Translations under genes and position numbers: made by a program
Source: Trichomonas tenax
Taxonomy: Eukaryota > Parabasalia > Trichomonadida > Trichomonadidae
Reading direction: 5' to 3'
Length of the DNA stretch: 26,503 bases
Assembly (NCBI GenBank): GCA_023091735.1
Contig: JALKBU010000734.1
Span: 1 to 26,503, forward strand
Shown: in pieces, positions 8,477 through 17,164 of the stretch
Layout: every line of letters starts with the position of its first letter
Numbering within the stretch: the first letter of the stretch is position 1
Notes under the pieces: model-generated
The model's database searches: none
The model's input: only the letters and a program-made list of their open reading frames with translations
What the model was told of the DNA's origin: nothing

Positions 8477-8572
8477 AAAGCACGTAAATGTTTCATCAGA
8501 TTCGTCCAGGAAGGGAGGTTACTCGTTAAAAATCGCAAAACTCAAAAAGATCAACGAGAAAAAAAGTGGAGC
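8477..8572. repeat. Right arm of a long inverted repeat
   Basis: Reverse-complement partner of 7542-7635, with a 27-bp perfect core at 8521-8547. The arms are about 0.85 kb apart. I see no clear target-site duplication outside them. Confidence 0.75.
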
Positions 8573-9004
8573 CCTTCTTTTTTGTCAAATTTATTTTTAT
8601 TCATCATTTTCAAGCGCATCCAAAATAGTTTTATATATGATTATATCTTTTTAGCGTCTACAACTTTATATAGAAATGAATGTGTTTAGATTAGTTTTTG
8701 TTTTTTGAATTTATATCGGCAAAATTAATGAATTTTGGAGTTTAATGGTTGTTACATTTGGGAATCGCTTGCCGAAGATTTTTGTAGTTTATTTTTTATA
8801 GACACAAGTTTTTTATTTTAATATTTGCTAAAATTGCAATATTGATATTAAATACAGAAATAACTATGCATAATTCATCTATAGCATTTATGACAAAATG
8901 GATTTTGATCGAAAACATTTAAAATCAAATAAAGTGTCGAGATTAGAATTGAAATTAGACAAATATATAATTTCGATGATCAGTTTATAATCACTTATAT
9001 AAAT
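8573..9004. other. Spacer downstream of the RING-like gene
   Basis: AT-rich 3' flank of the gene at 9005-10504. No gene or repeat seen. Confidence 0.4.
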
Positions 9005-10504
9005 CTATAAGTGTCCAATCATAGACCAACATAATGGACATCTATTTTCAGTTTTGTTAAGACATTTGTTGCATATCATTGAACTGCAATGTTTACACTT
9101 TAAGTTCGAGTTGTGGATATCGCAAACACAGCATTTTTGATTGTCTGTTTCATCCATATCGAGTTTTGACAATATGATTCTGCGCATCTCACTGATGGAT
9201 GAACCGTTCAAATAGTCAGAGTTAAATTTCCACAAATCTTGATTGATGTTTCTAATGATAAATTCATCATTAGTCTTAGCATGAGAAAAGAGATTATTAT
9301 CTCTTACAAAGGCACTAACAAAACTTTCTAATTCATCAAAACTTTCAATGGCTTCATCAATTTGATCTGAGTTCAAAATATGAGCGATATAACCTGAAAG
9401 AAGACATCCTATGTATCTTTGACGAAATACATAATAATTATTGGTAAAGGTATTGGTAATTTGATAAACATTTGCGCTTGGCGTTTCATTAAATTGACAT
9501 ATTTTATCTGGAATTTGAACAAATTTATTGAAATCTTCATCACGACAAACTCTAATAGAATGCAATTTAATCATTCTTTTGGTATTTGAATTATAACGCT
9601 TCTGATTTTTTCCCTTGTATTTCTTGATATTTCTAATATATAAATATATTTGGCATAAGATTAAAACCTCTGTTGGATTATAAAGATTATTTCTGATTGA
9701 GTAAAAGATATCATTCATTATTTCATCGTAATCATCAGTTCCATTTTTGATTTTAGTGACGACTTCTTCTATTTTAGGTAATTTGAGTGACTTGTCTATT
9801 GTGTTAATAATGCTTTTGAAGTTTTCTTTCATTACATTGATGGACTTTAATTCTTCAAAGCTCTTAAAAATTGCAATCGTATTAATTTTGGTAGCTTCGA
9901 TCTTTTGCTGAATTTCCTTACAAAATCTCTGATAGTTAAACAATTCCTTAATATCTTTGGCTTTCTGAGCAATAAATATATTGAGTTCCATGAATTGTCC
10001 GAATGCTTCAGTATCGATAAAAATTTCGCGAATATCACTTGAATGCAATATATTTTCTGCATTTGGATGTTCAACAGTAAATTTCTTCCATCTAAAATTA
10101 AAGCTTGCATAACAATAAACAATGAAATTCGAAGGCTTTGATAAATCTTGAAAAAATTCTTTAATGTTTTCATCAACTTCTATCTTAGGGCAATTATGAA
10201 ATATCCTTTGCAGGCAGCAAACAAAGAAATATAAGTCATCGTTTGTTTTCTTCTGAACTTGATATTCGATTAATAACTTTTCTAAGAAATTTGAGCCTTT
10301 AATTGTAATCAAAGCAAGTAACCTATGGAGGTAAGCAATATTCCTTATTTTATCGTTTTCAAAAATTTGGGATTTAAGAACGTTGAAGATTATATCCGCA
10401 ACTTGTTCTTCATTTCCTGGTGGTAAGTCAAGGAAAATGCGTGTGGCTGTTTCGTAGTCATTTTTGATCATGTTATTCGTGAAATTAACAATTAAACTTC
10501 CCAT
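9005..10504 (-). CDS. Helical protein with C-terminal RING-like zinc finger
   Basis: This 499-aa protein is mostly helical, with no recognisable domain in residues 1-450, and ends in a compact cysteine array: C458-x2-C461-x8-C470-x2-C473-x4-C478-x2-C481-x7-C489-x2-C492. Eight cysteines in four CxxC pairs match the layout of a C4C4 RING (as in CNOT4) or a related treble-clef finger; a histidine at 472 could alternatively serve as ligand. A role as ubiquitin ligase is therefore possible but not shown. The finger lies only seven residues from the C terminus. Coding sequence is AT-rich with Ile/Asn/Lys codons. The first ATG is 15 bases from a consensus initiator, which supports the start. Confidence 0.72.
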   Translation of the reverse strand: MGSLIVNFTNNMIKNDYETATRIFLDLPPGNEEQVADIIFNVLKSQIFENDKIRNIAYLHRLLALITIKGSNFLEKLLIEYQVQKKTNDDLYFFVCCLQRIFHNCPKIEVDENIKEFFQDLSKPSNFIVYCYASFNFRWKKFTVEHPNAENILHSSDIREIFIDTEAFGQFMELNIFIAQKAKDIKELFNYQRFCKEIQQKIEATKINTIAIFKSFEELKSINVMKENFKSIINTIDKSLKLPKIEEVVTKIKNGTDDYDEIMNDIFYSIRNNLYNPTEVLILCQIYLYIRNIKKYKGKNQKRYNSNTKRMIKLHSIRVCRDEDFNKFVQIPDKICQFNETPSANVYQITNTFTNNYYVFRQRYIGCLLSGYIAHILNSDQIDEAIESFDELESFVSAFVRDNNLFSHAKTNDEFIIRNINQDLWKFNSDYLNGSSISEMRRIILSKLDMDETDNQKCCVCDIHNSNLKCKHCSSMICNKCLNKTENRCPLCWSMIGHL

Positions 10505-10512
10505 TAAAAATT

Positions 10513-10521
10513 AAAAAGTGA
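10513..10521 (-). promoter_or_regulatory. Initiator TCACTTTTT of the RING-like gene
   Basis: Same nonamer as upstream of the beta-trefoil gene, on the coding (minus) strand, giving a predicted 15-base 5' UTR. Confidence 0.55.
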
Positions 10522-10964
10522 CATAAATAATCTACCATTGATTTTTTTGACTTCATTTGTTTCTGAAAATTAAATGAACATTCAATACCTCTTTGGGCTA
10601 TTATCGAATACATTATACATCAACGTATTAAATCTTTTTAGAGCTGCTTTCTATCTTTAGAACAAGAAGCTAGAAAACTAACTCTAATTCATAGAATTAA
10701 TAACCTTAATAAATATATGACAAAATTATGATTAACATGTCAAACTCTGAATAATTTCACGAAATGTAAAATAATTCCCACACGATTTTGGAATAAATTT
10801 TAATTGTTATTTTTCAAAAATTATTCAAAATTCATATCGTGATACAACAGTATATAGTGTTATAAATCTATTGATGCAGTTTGATCGAAAGTTATCACAA
10901 ATGTAAACTATTCAATTATATCAGGGGGTAGTAAAGTATACAAGGAATCTGACACGTTTAAGTA
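10522..10964. other. Divergent intergenic region
   Basis: AT-rich promoter region between the RING-like gene (minus) and the 113-aa gene (plus). No other gene or repeat seen. Confidence 0.4.
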
Positions 10965-11306
10965 ATGATTGAAGATTCATTTTGTATGCAAAAAACTTTC
11001 ATTCTTTTACAAAGTTCTCCGTTTCGCATTTCTATGCAGAACTACATCAAAATAGAGCAGTTTACTCTCATCAATGATCACCCAGAGTTAACTGGGCAAA
11101 GATTAATTATTTACGTTACCATTGATACTGTTTCTGAGTCTGGAAAGCAACTCAATACTAAGACTCCGGTGTCTTCTTTTATTATAGGCAAAGATTTTGA
11201 ACAAACAGCAAATATAATTATAAGTTCGAAAGATAACGCAACGATTACAGTAGAAGGACCTGATATTCCTATCCAGATTCTATACTCTGAGTATGATAAT
11301 CAGTAA
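10965..11306 (+). CDS. Small beta-rich protein, possibly nucleoplasmin-like
   Basis: A 113-aa protein of alternating hydrophobic strands without signal peptide or membrane segment. Strand-like stretches include RLIIYVTI near 46-53, SSFIIGK near 71-77, ANIIIS near 83-88, ATITVEG near 94-100 and IQILYSEYD at the end. The order, with a final [VI]-x-[IL]-x-x-Y strand, loosely recalls the nucleoplasmin-like (NPL) histone-chaperone fold found in FKBP39-type proteins, but there is no acidic tail and the resemblance is weak. The ATG at 10965 is taken; Met8 is an alternative. Function unknown. Confidence 0.55.
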   Translation: MIEDSFCMQKTFILLQSSPFRISMQNYIKIEQFTLINDHPELTGQRLIIYVTIDTVSESGKQLNTKTPVSSFIIGKDFEQTANIIISSKDNATITVEGPDIPIQILYSEYDNQ

Positions 11307-11737
11307 TTATCAAATATAATTTCTTTTACATTTTTAATGTTGTCATCATCCATTGATTATTGTATTGTTGTCATATACTCATCAAATTTCAAGACAAACA
11401 TCAAATTATTTATTCGAGAATTCTTTTTAACAATTGAAGTTCTCATTACTATGTATATAATAAAGACAGATAAATATTTTTAATGCAAACTACTTATGCA
11501 GAATCTATTGTTCATTAGCCATAATACAAAAATGATATATACATATATATTAATTCATTCAATTAATTATATTCATTGAAAATTAAATCTTTTCTATATA
11601 GACAGTATGTATGAAAAAGCATCAATACAGATAGTTTATTGCATAAATATAGAATGTGTATATTAGGATAGAAGAAACAATTTAGATAATATAAACATAT
11701 TATCGTAAAGGTCGATAAAGTGATGTATTTTCGGTAG
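11307..11737. other. Convergent intergenic region
   Basis: AT-rich 3' flanks of two convergent genes. A 61-codon minus-strand frame here is Ile/Tyr/Leu-rich and looks like chance. Confidence 0.4.
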
Positions 11738-12154
11738 TTATTGAGCAAACTGAACTGATTTTTGAGGTTTGATTGGGCGAGATAATATTGATCTTAATTG
11801 ATGGACAGAGAGTTCTGCAGCTTCCAAAGATACAAATGGCCTGCATGTAAATAATGGTTTTTTCTTCTTTTCTGGTTTCTTTGAAACAGAAGGTGGTTTT
11901 TGGAATGATTTCTCGAGTTCTTGCTGCAATGTTGTTGATTTGAATGGAACAATAACATCAGCGAATTGGTATGTTGTGATTGGTTCTTCTGGTTTCTCAA
12001 GAAAACCAAATGGATTATTATTCGGACTGTATAATGGCGCACTCACTGGAGAAGGAAGAGCCATTCCTATATCAAAGTCATAATCAAAGGTTGGCTTGTG
12101 TACTGGCGAAGTTTGGGGAACGCCAAAATCGTCGTCATCGAAATCACGCAACAT
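11738..12154 (-). CDS. Small disordered protein with SP sites, under E2F-like promoter
   Basis: A 138-aa protein of unknown family. The N terminus is acidic (R3-D-F-D-D-D-D-F), followed by a Pro-rich part with three Ser-Pro sites (S16, S35, S43), an amphipathic Q77-Q-E-L80-E-K-S-F84 segment, a Lys-rich stretch (92-99) and a helix-like C terminus with R121-S-I-L124, a minimal RxxL destruction-box form. No fold is recognised and most of it should be disordered. The promoter region carries a cluster of E2F-type sites, so a proliferation- or S-phase-linked role (regulator, replication or mitotic factor) is a reasonable inference; a securin-like or PCNA-binding protein are only guesses. Start ATG is the first in frame. 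Confidence 0.65.
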   Translation of the reverse strand: MLRDFDDDDFGVPQTSPVHKPTFDYDFDIGMALPSPVSAPLYSPNNNPFGFLEKPEEPITTYQFADVIVPFKSTTLQQELEKSFQKPPSVSKKPEKKKKPLFTCRPFVSLEAAELSVHQLRSILSRPIKPQKSVQFAQ

Positions 12155-12173
12155 TATGTAAAAATGCCCAAAA

Positions 12174-12482
12174 TTTGGCGGCAGCGGGAAAAATTCAGTA
12201 TTTTGTTGTCACTTTTCAAGATTTGGCGCCTAAAGAAATCCTCAATATTGAAGGTTTAGTTATTATTTCGTATGTAAATTAAAAATAATCAATTTATTTA
12301 GACCAAAGTTAACTTGAAAAATTTGGCGCCAAATTAAGGTTGGCACATATACTATTAAACTATCTACAGTTTTCATTGATGTGCTGCATATTGCCTTTAG
12401 CTGCAGCATATAATTTCAAAAAAAAGAGAACAATTTTATAAAATCCAAAGCAGCTGATTCAGGGTTATAGGCTTTTGGCGCC
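12174..12482. promoter_or_regulatory. Cluster of E2F-type binding sites
   Basis: Matches to the E2F/DP consensus TTTSSCGC: TTTGGCGC at 12222-12229, at 12322-12329 and at 12474-12481 on the plus strand; TTTCCCGC on the minus strand at 12184-12191; a near match TTTGGCGG at 12174-12181. The site at 12322 is inside a perfect 16-bp palindrome, AATTTGGCGCCAAATT (12320-12335), so it reads on both strands. The cluster begins 20 bp upstream of the 138-aa gene. No comparable site occurs elsewhere in the intergenic DNA of the window that I could find. Confidence 0.7.
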
Positions 12483-13260
12483 ACAGCTAGGATGTCACCA
12501 TTGCTATTTAATGTCGGTATATGATTAATAAACTGAAAATGACAATCATAACGCATTATTGAACTTTAATGGTATCTAAGAGTGCAAATAGTTATGCATT
12601 GAAAAAATCAATCAGTCTCTTGAACAAAAACATCTATTTCATCGAATGCCAAAAAGTTTTCAACATTTCACCTGAAAAATCATTTATGACGCATTTACAT
12701 CAAAACCGTTATTACTCACATGACGAAAAGTATATGCCTAGATAGCATAATGATATTAAATAAATTATCACAAAATCTCGAAATTATGTATGAGAAAGAA
12801 TGATTGAAGTTTTCATCTTCTCAACAATCACATACCTCATAAATTATATAGTAAATCTGGTGTGATATATGCTATTTGTTAACTACATAAAGTTAATGAA
12901 AATATCCATTATTATAAGTCATTTTTAAACTTTAAAATCAAAACCAGTAGTTGCATATAGTAATTGTATGCGATCCAACCATATTATAATGCTATATAAC
13001 GAATTGTGATCAAATTCAACAAAAATGACTCAATACTTCATTATCAACTGTCATTCTTGTAATTTAAATCTACCACGTGCAATGTATCCCAATTCTCACG
13101 CGAATCAATGATAAAATCTCTTTACATCGAAAGATAAAACAACAATTTCAGAAAAAAATGCGAGCAATGAGTGATTCTTTAGCAGAATACAGCGCAAACA
13201 GATTCCGAACTATTTCCCCAAAAACGCGTACAATTAGATTATAATATATTAGAGTCATCT
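12483..13260. other. Spacer with only short frames
   Basis: AT-rich. Contains a 58-codon ATG frame at 12569-12745 (plus) and shorter frames near 13025-13246, none with a recognisable domain; such lengths are expected by chance in this composition. A real divergent partner of the E2F-site promoter could be here but I cannot show it. Confidence 0.3.
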
Positions 13261-13275
13261 ACCTTTCTAGAAAAA
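13261..13275. repeat. Left 15-bp terminal-type inverted repeat
   Basis: ACCTTTCTAGAAAAA, exact reverse complement of 13791-13805; weaker matching continues inward for about ten bases. Immediately inward are two further perfect palindromic structures, at 13282-13311 and 13316-13333. Confidence 0.65.
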
Positions 13276-13281
13276 GTGAAA

Positions 13282-13333
13282 TGTTTACATGACATTTTTG
13301 ACATGTAAACAACAAAATTTGACAAGTCAAATT
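13282..13333. repeat. Two adjacent perfect palindromes
   Basis: TGTTTACATG (13282-13291) and CATGTAAACA (13302-13311) are exact inverted copies 10 bp apart. Five bases later comes the 18-bp AATTTGACAAGTCAAATT (13316-13333). TGTTTAC/GTAAACA is also the forkhead core, so the first could be a protein-binding pair, a hairpin, or both. Confidence 0.6.
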
Positions 13334-13335
13334 AT

Positions 13336-13671
13336 TTATTCCAATTTATAAGTAAGTTTAATTTCCTTCATTTTTTCCTTCCACATTTCTACTACCTCAT
13401 CTGGAGCATGTGTGGAAATAAATTCTGTAATTTCCTTCATGATTTGTATTTCAACATCCGTTAGTAAATGAAGAACGATAATAGTCTTCATCATAACATC
13501 GCTTATTTTATAAGCGATGTTAATAGTTTCTTTTGGTGTTTCTAATCCTAGCATAATTGAACTAGGATTATAGGCTAATGATCTTAACTTTTGTTCAATT
13601 TGAAAGCTAGCAGAGATATGTGATTGATTGCTGAAGATTTCTGCTGAGAATGGAAGTAATTGAGTGAGTGG
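13336..13671 (-). pseudogene. 5'-truncated gene remnant inside inverted repeats
   Basis: An open frame of 111 codons runs from just after a TAG at 13672-13674 to a TAA at 13336. The only ATG is at 13554, which would leave 72 aa, yet the 39 codons before it read like the same protein (N-P-S-S-I leading into MLGLETPKET). Long open frames of this size are unlikely by chance here. The C-terminal part is helical and charged. Upstream of the TAG further stops follow within a few codons, so the 5' end appears lost or mutated. No family recognised. If Met at 13554 is used it could still make a 72-aa protein. Confidence 0.45.
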
Positions 13672-13790
13672 CTATATTATCTGTTGATTGTAGAGGTCAT
13701 TGATTTATTAATGCTTGATCTCTTCTGGTTTTTAAAAGCTGTTCGTTTACTACATTAAGTAGGGCCAATCTGACACTTTACAAATGTCAG

Positions 13791-13805
13791 TTTTTCTAGA
13801 AAGGT
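13791..13805. repeat. Right 15-bp terminal-type inverted repeat
   Basis: TTTTTCTAGAAAGGT, exact reverse complement of 13261-13275. The 24-bp stretch 13781-13804 also resembles 4600-4624 at the end of the tRNA-linked insertion (shared CAAATGTCAG followed by a TTCTA-AAAGG ending). Confidence 0.65.
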
Positions 13806-14973
13806 GGATGCCTTGATTATATTACGTTCCCACACGAAAACTCAAAAAAAGCAATACAAACTTCGAAACAAAATAACTATTAAACTGCAATGCACACATA
13901 GAGTAATACTTATAATTCTTGGTGATCACGGTAAAATAACAAAGCAAAAAATTGAATAAAATTGAAAATGAGATTCGATGGAATTCAAGTCGATATTTAG
14001 GGTATGCATAAAGTTCTTAGGTGTTATTCATTGAGAAAAAGTAATTGTATTATTTTACATTGTTTTTCTCAAGACGCATGGATAAATGAACTTTCTTTAA
14101 AAGAATTTTTGATTTAAAAATGATTATCAATCGAGAAAATGTCAAAAACAAAATTTTGCAAAGATATAATGTCACTTTTGATATTTTACGGAGCAGAGTT
14201 GACTTATATATAGATCCAGTTATTTTTACGAAGTATTTTTGAATGTAACGGTTTTGACATGAAATAAATAAAATCCAAATAACTGAAAACTCGCGTACAA
14301 ATATATGCATAACCTTTGATATTAATCAATTTGATGAAAAATGTGTAAATAGCATCAGTGTGGTATCATGAAAATAAAAGAAAATGATCGTAATTTCAAA
14401 CAACCCGATTGTGAGAAAAACTGTATCACTTTTGAGATTTTCATAGAACTTAACGTCTATTTTAAATTATTGAAAAGAAACTAATCGTAATCGAGCAAAA
14501 TTAGTTTAAAATTCTGCTATAAAATCTGAATGGGACTAAATGCCGTTTCCTTTCTGAAGGATTCAATGTTTAAAATGATTAATTTTTCGCTGAATTTGAA
14601 TATTTTGTTCGGCTTCATTAATATGAATACAAAAATAGAAAATTAATTTTCATATTGTTTTCATCAGATTTTTGCATAATTTTGTTGTATATTAATATCT
14701 GAATATAAGACAAATCCCGTGTAAACTCTCAAATTGTTCTGACAACATTGAAAAATTTTTATGTGGATGACAATATGTTTGTTTTGAGATTTTGTAACCG
14801 AATATCACTGAAAATTCAGACAATCATTGAATTTTTTTTATTTTGTTTTTGGTATTTTATAAACAATTATATTTAGAGACTATTTCTACAATATTAAAAT
14901 TGAATGCAGACAAATTTGAGACCAAAAATATAACAATTTGACAATTTAATTGAAAATCATATTATTTAAATCA
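13806..14973. other. Spacer upstream of the Myb gene
   Basis: AT-rich, with many short open frames on both strands (for example around 14118-14237 and 14530-14646, plus strand; 14050-14310, minus). None has a domain and their lengths fit chance. TCA directly precedes the Myb ATG. Confidence 0.35.
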
Positions 14974-15663
14974 ATGGAATACAAAAAGAATTCATCGAAA
15001 AGCAGGGCAGCGAGGCACCCATTCACTGAAGAGGAGGACAGAAGACTCATTGAGATTATGCAAACTGTCGAAACTATGAAGTGGTCCCACGTTTCAAATC
15101 TGTTAGGCGGCGGGAAGAACGCTAGACAATGCAGAGACAGATGGGTCAACTATCTGTCGCCCAATATAAAGAAAGAGGACTGGTCGGAGGAAGAAGATTT
15201 TGTTATCATACAGAGTTATCAAAATTTCGGAAGCAAATGGGCAAAGATCGCGACGTTTCTACCAGGGCGCTCTGAAAATCACATAAAGAACAGATGGCAC
15301 TCATTCTTGAAGCGCAGATTCGAATACAAATCATATCTTACAACCAATCAAATTAGGAATTTAGTCTACGAAATCCATCACAAGCAGCAGGAGCACCAAA
15401 AACACTCCAACGGTGATGTAAGCTTCAAGATTCCTCAAGAATCAAAATCTCCGGTTGAGATCACACCAAATATAGAGAAACCATCACCTAACCCACAAGT
15501 AGTCGTGCAAGTTGCCACTCCGCAGGCACATCCACCGCGTACATCTCCTAAATCGATGTCGCCTGCAACAGTATTAGTTCAAATATTCAAGCACAAAGAT
15601 AAAGCGCCTCTTAATATATTTACAGATAATCACCCGTTCCACATGTATGGCTTCCTTGAGTGA
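14974..15663 (+). CDS. R2R3 Myb DNA-binding protein
   Basis: 229-aa protein with two Myb repeats. R2 spans about 14-62 with aromatic residues F17, W37 and W57; R3 spans about 67-113 with W70, W89 and W108, and the recognition helix N-A-R-Q-C-R-D-R-W in R2 and S-E-N-H-I-K-N-R-W in R3, both classic. Parabasalids have many such R2R3 Mybs, which in Trichomonas control promoters through sites of the TAACGAT type. The C-terminal half is disordered, Pro/Ser-rich with several SP and TP sites (for instance in RTSPKSMSP), suggesting regulation by phosphorylation. I place the start at the ATG at 14974 (TCAATGG); the frame is open eight codons further up but without an ATG. Confidence 0.93.
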   Translation: MEYKKNSSKSRAARHPFTEEEDRRLIEIMQTVETMKWSHVSNLLGGGKNARQCRDRWVNYLSPNIKKEDWSEEEDFVIIQSYQNFGSKWAKIATFLPGRSENHIKNRWHSFLKRRFEYKSYLTTNQIRNLVYEIHHKQQEHQKHSNGDVSFKIPQESKSPVEITPNIEKPSPNPQVVVQVATPQAHPPRTSPKSMSPATVLVQIFKHKDKAPLNIFTDNHPFHMYGFLE

Positions 15664-15974
15664 TTTTATTAACATTGTTAATTTATAATATTATATTTTT
15701 TGTATTTTTTATTTTTTTAAAGCTGAATAATGCGTTTATTACTTTCCATTCTTCTAATTGCATCTTTATTTCCACATATGTAGCTACGTTGTTGATATAA
15801 GCATCTACTTTTAAAATCAAAAATTTATTATTTTATTTCTATATAATATTATATTTTGAATTCTCTTTTTCTGGGCCCAGATATGGTATATTTATAGCAA
15901 ATAATGGTTAATTACATTGATAAATTTAATAACAAAATTTAATCGCAGACTTTATCGAAACACATAGATATGGT
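15664..15974. other. Convergent intergenic region
   Basis: AT-rich 3' flanks of the Myb gene (plus) and the seven-TM gene (minus). No gene seen. Confidence 0.4.
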
Positions 15975-16862
15975 TTAGATCTCTTGGCGGTTGTAATATG
16001 GATTCTCGTTGAACATCAAATCATGTTTCTTGAATAAGAAAACACTGATCATCGCAAGAACAGAAATGAGGAAATCAAATATAAAGAAGAAGAACCAGTT
16101 CCAGACTCTGAGAACAGATGGAACTGTATCATCGTGCTGACTCATCGCAAAACTGTAAAAATAATCTTGAATCTTGTTAAAGTTGAAGAAGTGAGAGAAA
16201 TTCCACAGCAATCTGATAGTGTATAAGAAGGAGTACAGATACAAACCAAATTTGCAGAAATTAATACATTTAACATCGTCAGGTTGAACCATTGGATAAG
16301 TGACAGCATTTAATAGCGATTTTGCAGGAATGACGAAGAAAACGAGAAGAATTAAGTCAGTACAGAAGCACCAAAGGCCCAGACGTCGATCTGGATCTGA
16401 ACTTTGGGCACTTGTTACTCTAATGATGATAATTCCAATTCCTATGTACGTTGCAAGGAAAAGGAAGAAGAGCGAGCGGAAGAAAACGATTGCATTTAAA
16501 CCTGGATTTCTATAAGAGAATAAAAGATTGAAAAGAATAAGAATAACGAGACACATTGGTATGAAGAAAAGAATGTGGTTAAGAGAAGCGCTGAAAATTA
16601 AGAAGGTTTGTGGAGTCCATGGAAATTTAAACATGTGAATGCTTCCTTTGTATATTTGCCACACAATCATGAACACCCAGAAAAAGAAAGTCTGGTCGAT
16701 AAATTTGCACGTTCCTTTCGATGATTTAATGTGTTGAAAAAGGAAATATACTGAAAAAATCGCAGCAATGTAAAAGAAAACTGCTAAAACTGCAAATTCA
16801 GGCACTCCGCAACCTATGCCTGGGAGAGCCATGTTGCAAACGAACTCTGTGTTATCATCCAT
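15975..16862 (-). CDS. Seven-transmembrane protein of unknown family
   Basis: 295 aa with seven hydrophobic spans at roughly 21-43, 57-77, 85-112, 125-149, 163-187, 200-222 and 253-277, a short Cys-containing N terminus and a charged C-terminal tail. The topology matches GPCR-like proteins and plant TOM1/THH1-like families, but I see no DRY, NPxxY or other diagnostic motif. A conserved-looking loop, SSDPDRRLG, lies between spans 4 and 5. Likely a plasma- or endomembrane receptor or transport-related protein; function unknown. The start ATG follows TCA directly (TCAATGG), as in the Myb gene. Confidence 0.75.
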   Translation of the reverse strand: MDDNTEFVCNMALPGIGCGVPEFAVLAVFFYIAAIFSVYFLFQHIKSSKGTCKFIDQTFFFWVFMIVWQIYKGSIHMFKFPWTPQTFLIFSASLNHILFFIPMCLVILILFNLLFSYRNPGLNAIVFFRSLFFLFLATYIGIGIIIIRVTSAQSSDPDRRLGLWCFCTDLILLVFFVIPAKSLLNAVTYPMVQPDDVKCINFCKFGLYLYSFLYTIRLLWNFSHFFNFNKIQDYFYSFAMSQHDDTVPSVLRVWNWFFFFIFDFLISVLAMISVFLFKKHDLMFNENPYYNRQEI

Positions 16863-17090
16863 TGATATATGACAATATTTTATTCACTTTTACTATTTAG
16901 AGGGTCTTTCTAAATTAAACAGGGTGTATTATTTTTTCAATTATAATAAGGTTATATAGTACAATTTGATTGTATTCAGCGGGCTCGCTCAAAGTATCAA
17001 AGGCATTGATATTTAAAAAACATGACACTTTTACGACGGTTTTCCTTTTAATTTTATATCTTAAGTTGTTTTACATAAGAAAAAATGTGA

Positions 17091-17164
17091 CGAGCTGTGG
17101 AACTTTTGGTTTAGTTCGTAAGGCTCTTAACTTTAAGGTTGCACGTTCGAGTCATGTCATCGTT
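17091..17164 (+). pseudogene. Decayed tRNA copy with CTT (Lys) anticodon
   Basis: Clear duplicate of the tRNA-Met at 4632-4705: D stem GAAC/GTTC, most of the D loop, anticodon 5' stem TAAGG, variable loop and T-stem 5' half are identical, and the same TTTTTTCCTTTTTT run follows. The anticodon loop is CTCTTAA, so CAT has become CTT (Lys). The acceptor CGAGCTG/CATCGTT pairs at only about four of seven positions, the T stem has a C-A mismatch, and the anticodon stem has a G-T pair. I judge it a pseudogene; a functional but divergent tRNA-Lys is less likely. Confidence 0.7.

Noticed and set aside
12569..12745. 58-codon ATG frame divergent from the E2F-site promoter
   Set aside because: Length is within chance expectation and there is no recognisable domain or conserved motif; kept only as a remark in the spacer entry.
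13025..13246. Two short plus-strand frames that could join by a frameshift
   Set aside because: No domain and only 28 codons each from their ATGs; the joining is my own choice of frames and cannot be tested by eye.
14050..14310. 86-codon minus-strand ATG frame
   Set aside because: Composition is Ile/Leu/Lys/Phe-rich as expected from translating AT-rich spacer; no motif.
14118..14870. Several plus-strand open frames of 37-50 codons that read somewhat like protein
   Set aside because: In DNA this AT-rich, frames of that length occur often by chance among six frames; no domain, start context or composition change supports them.
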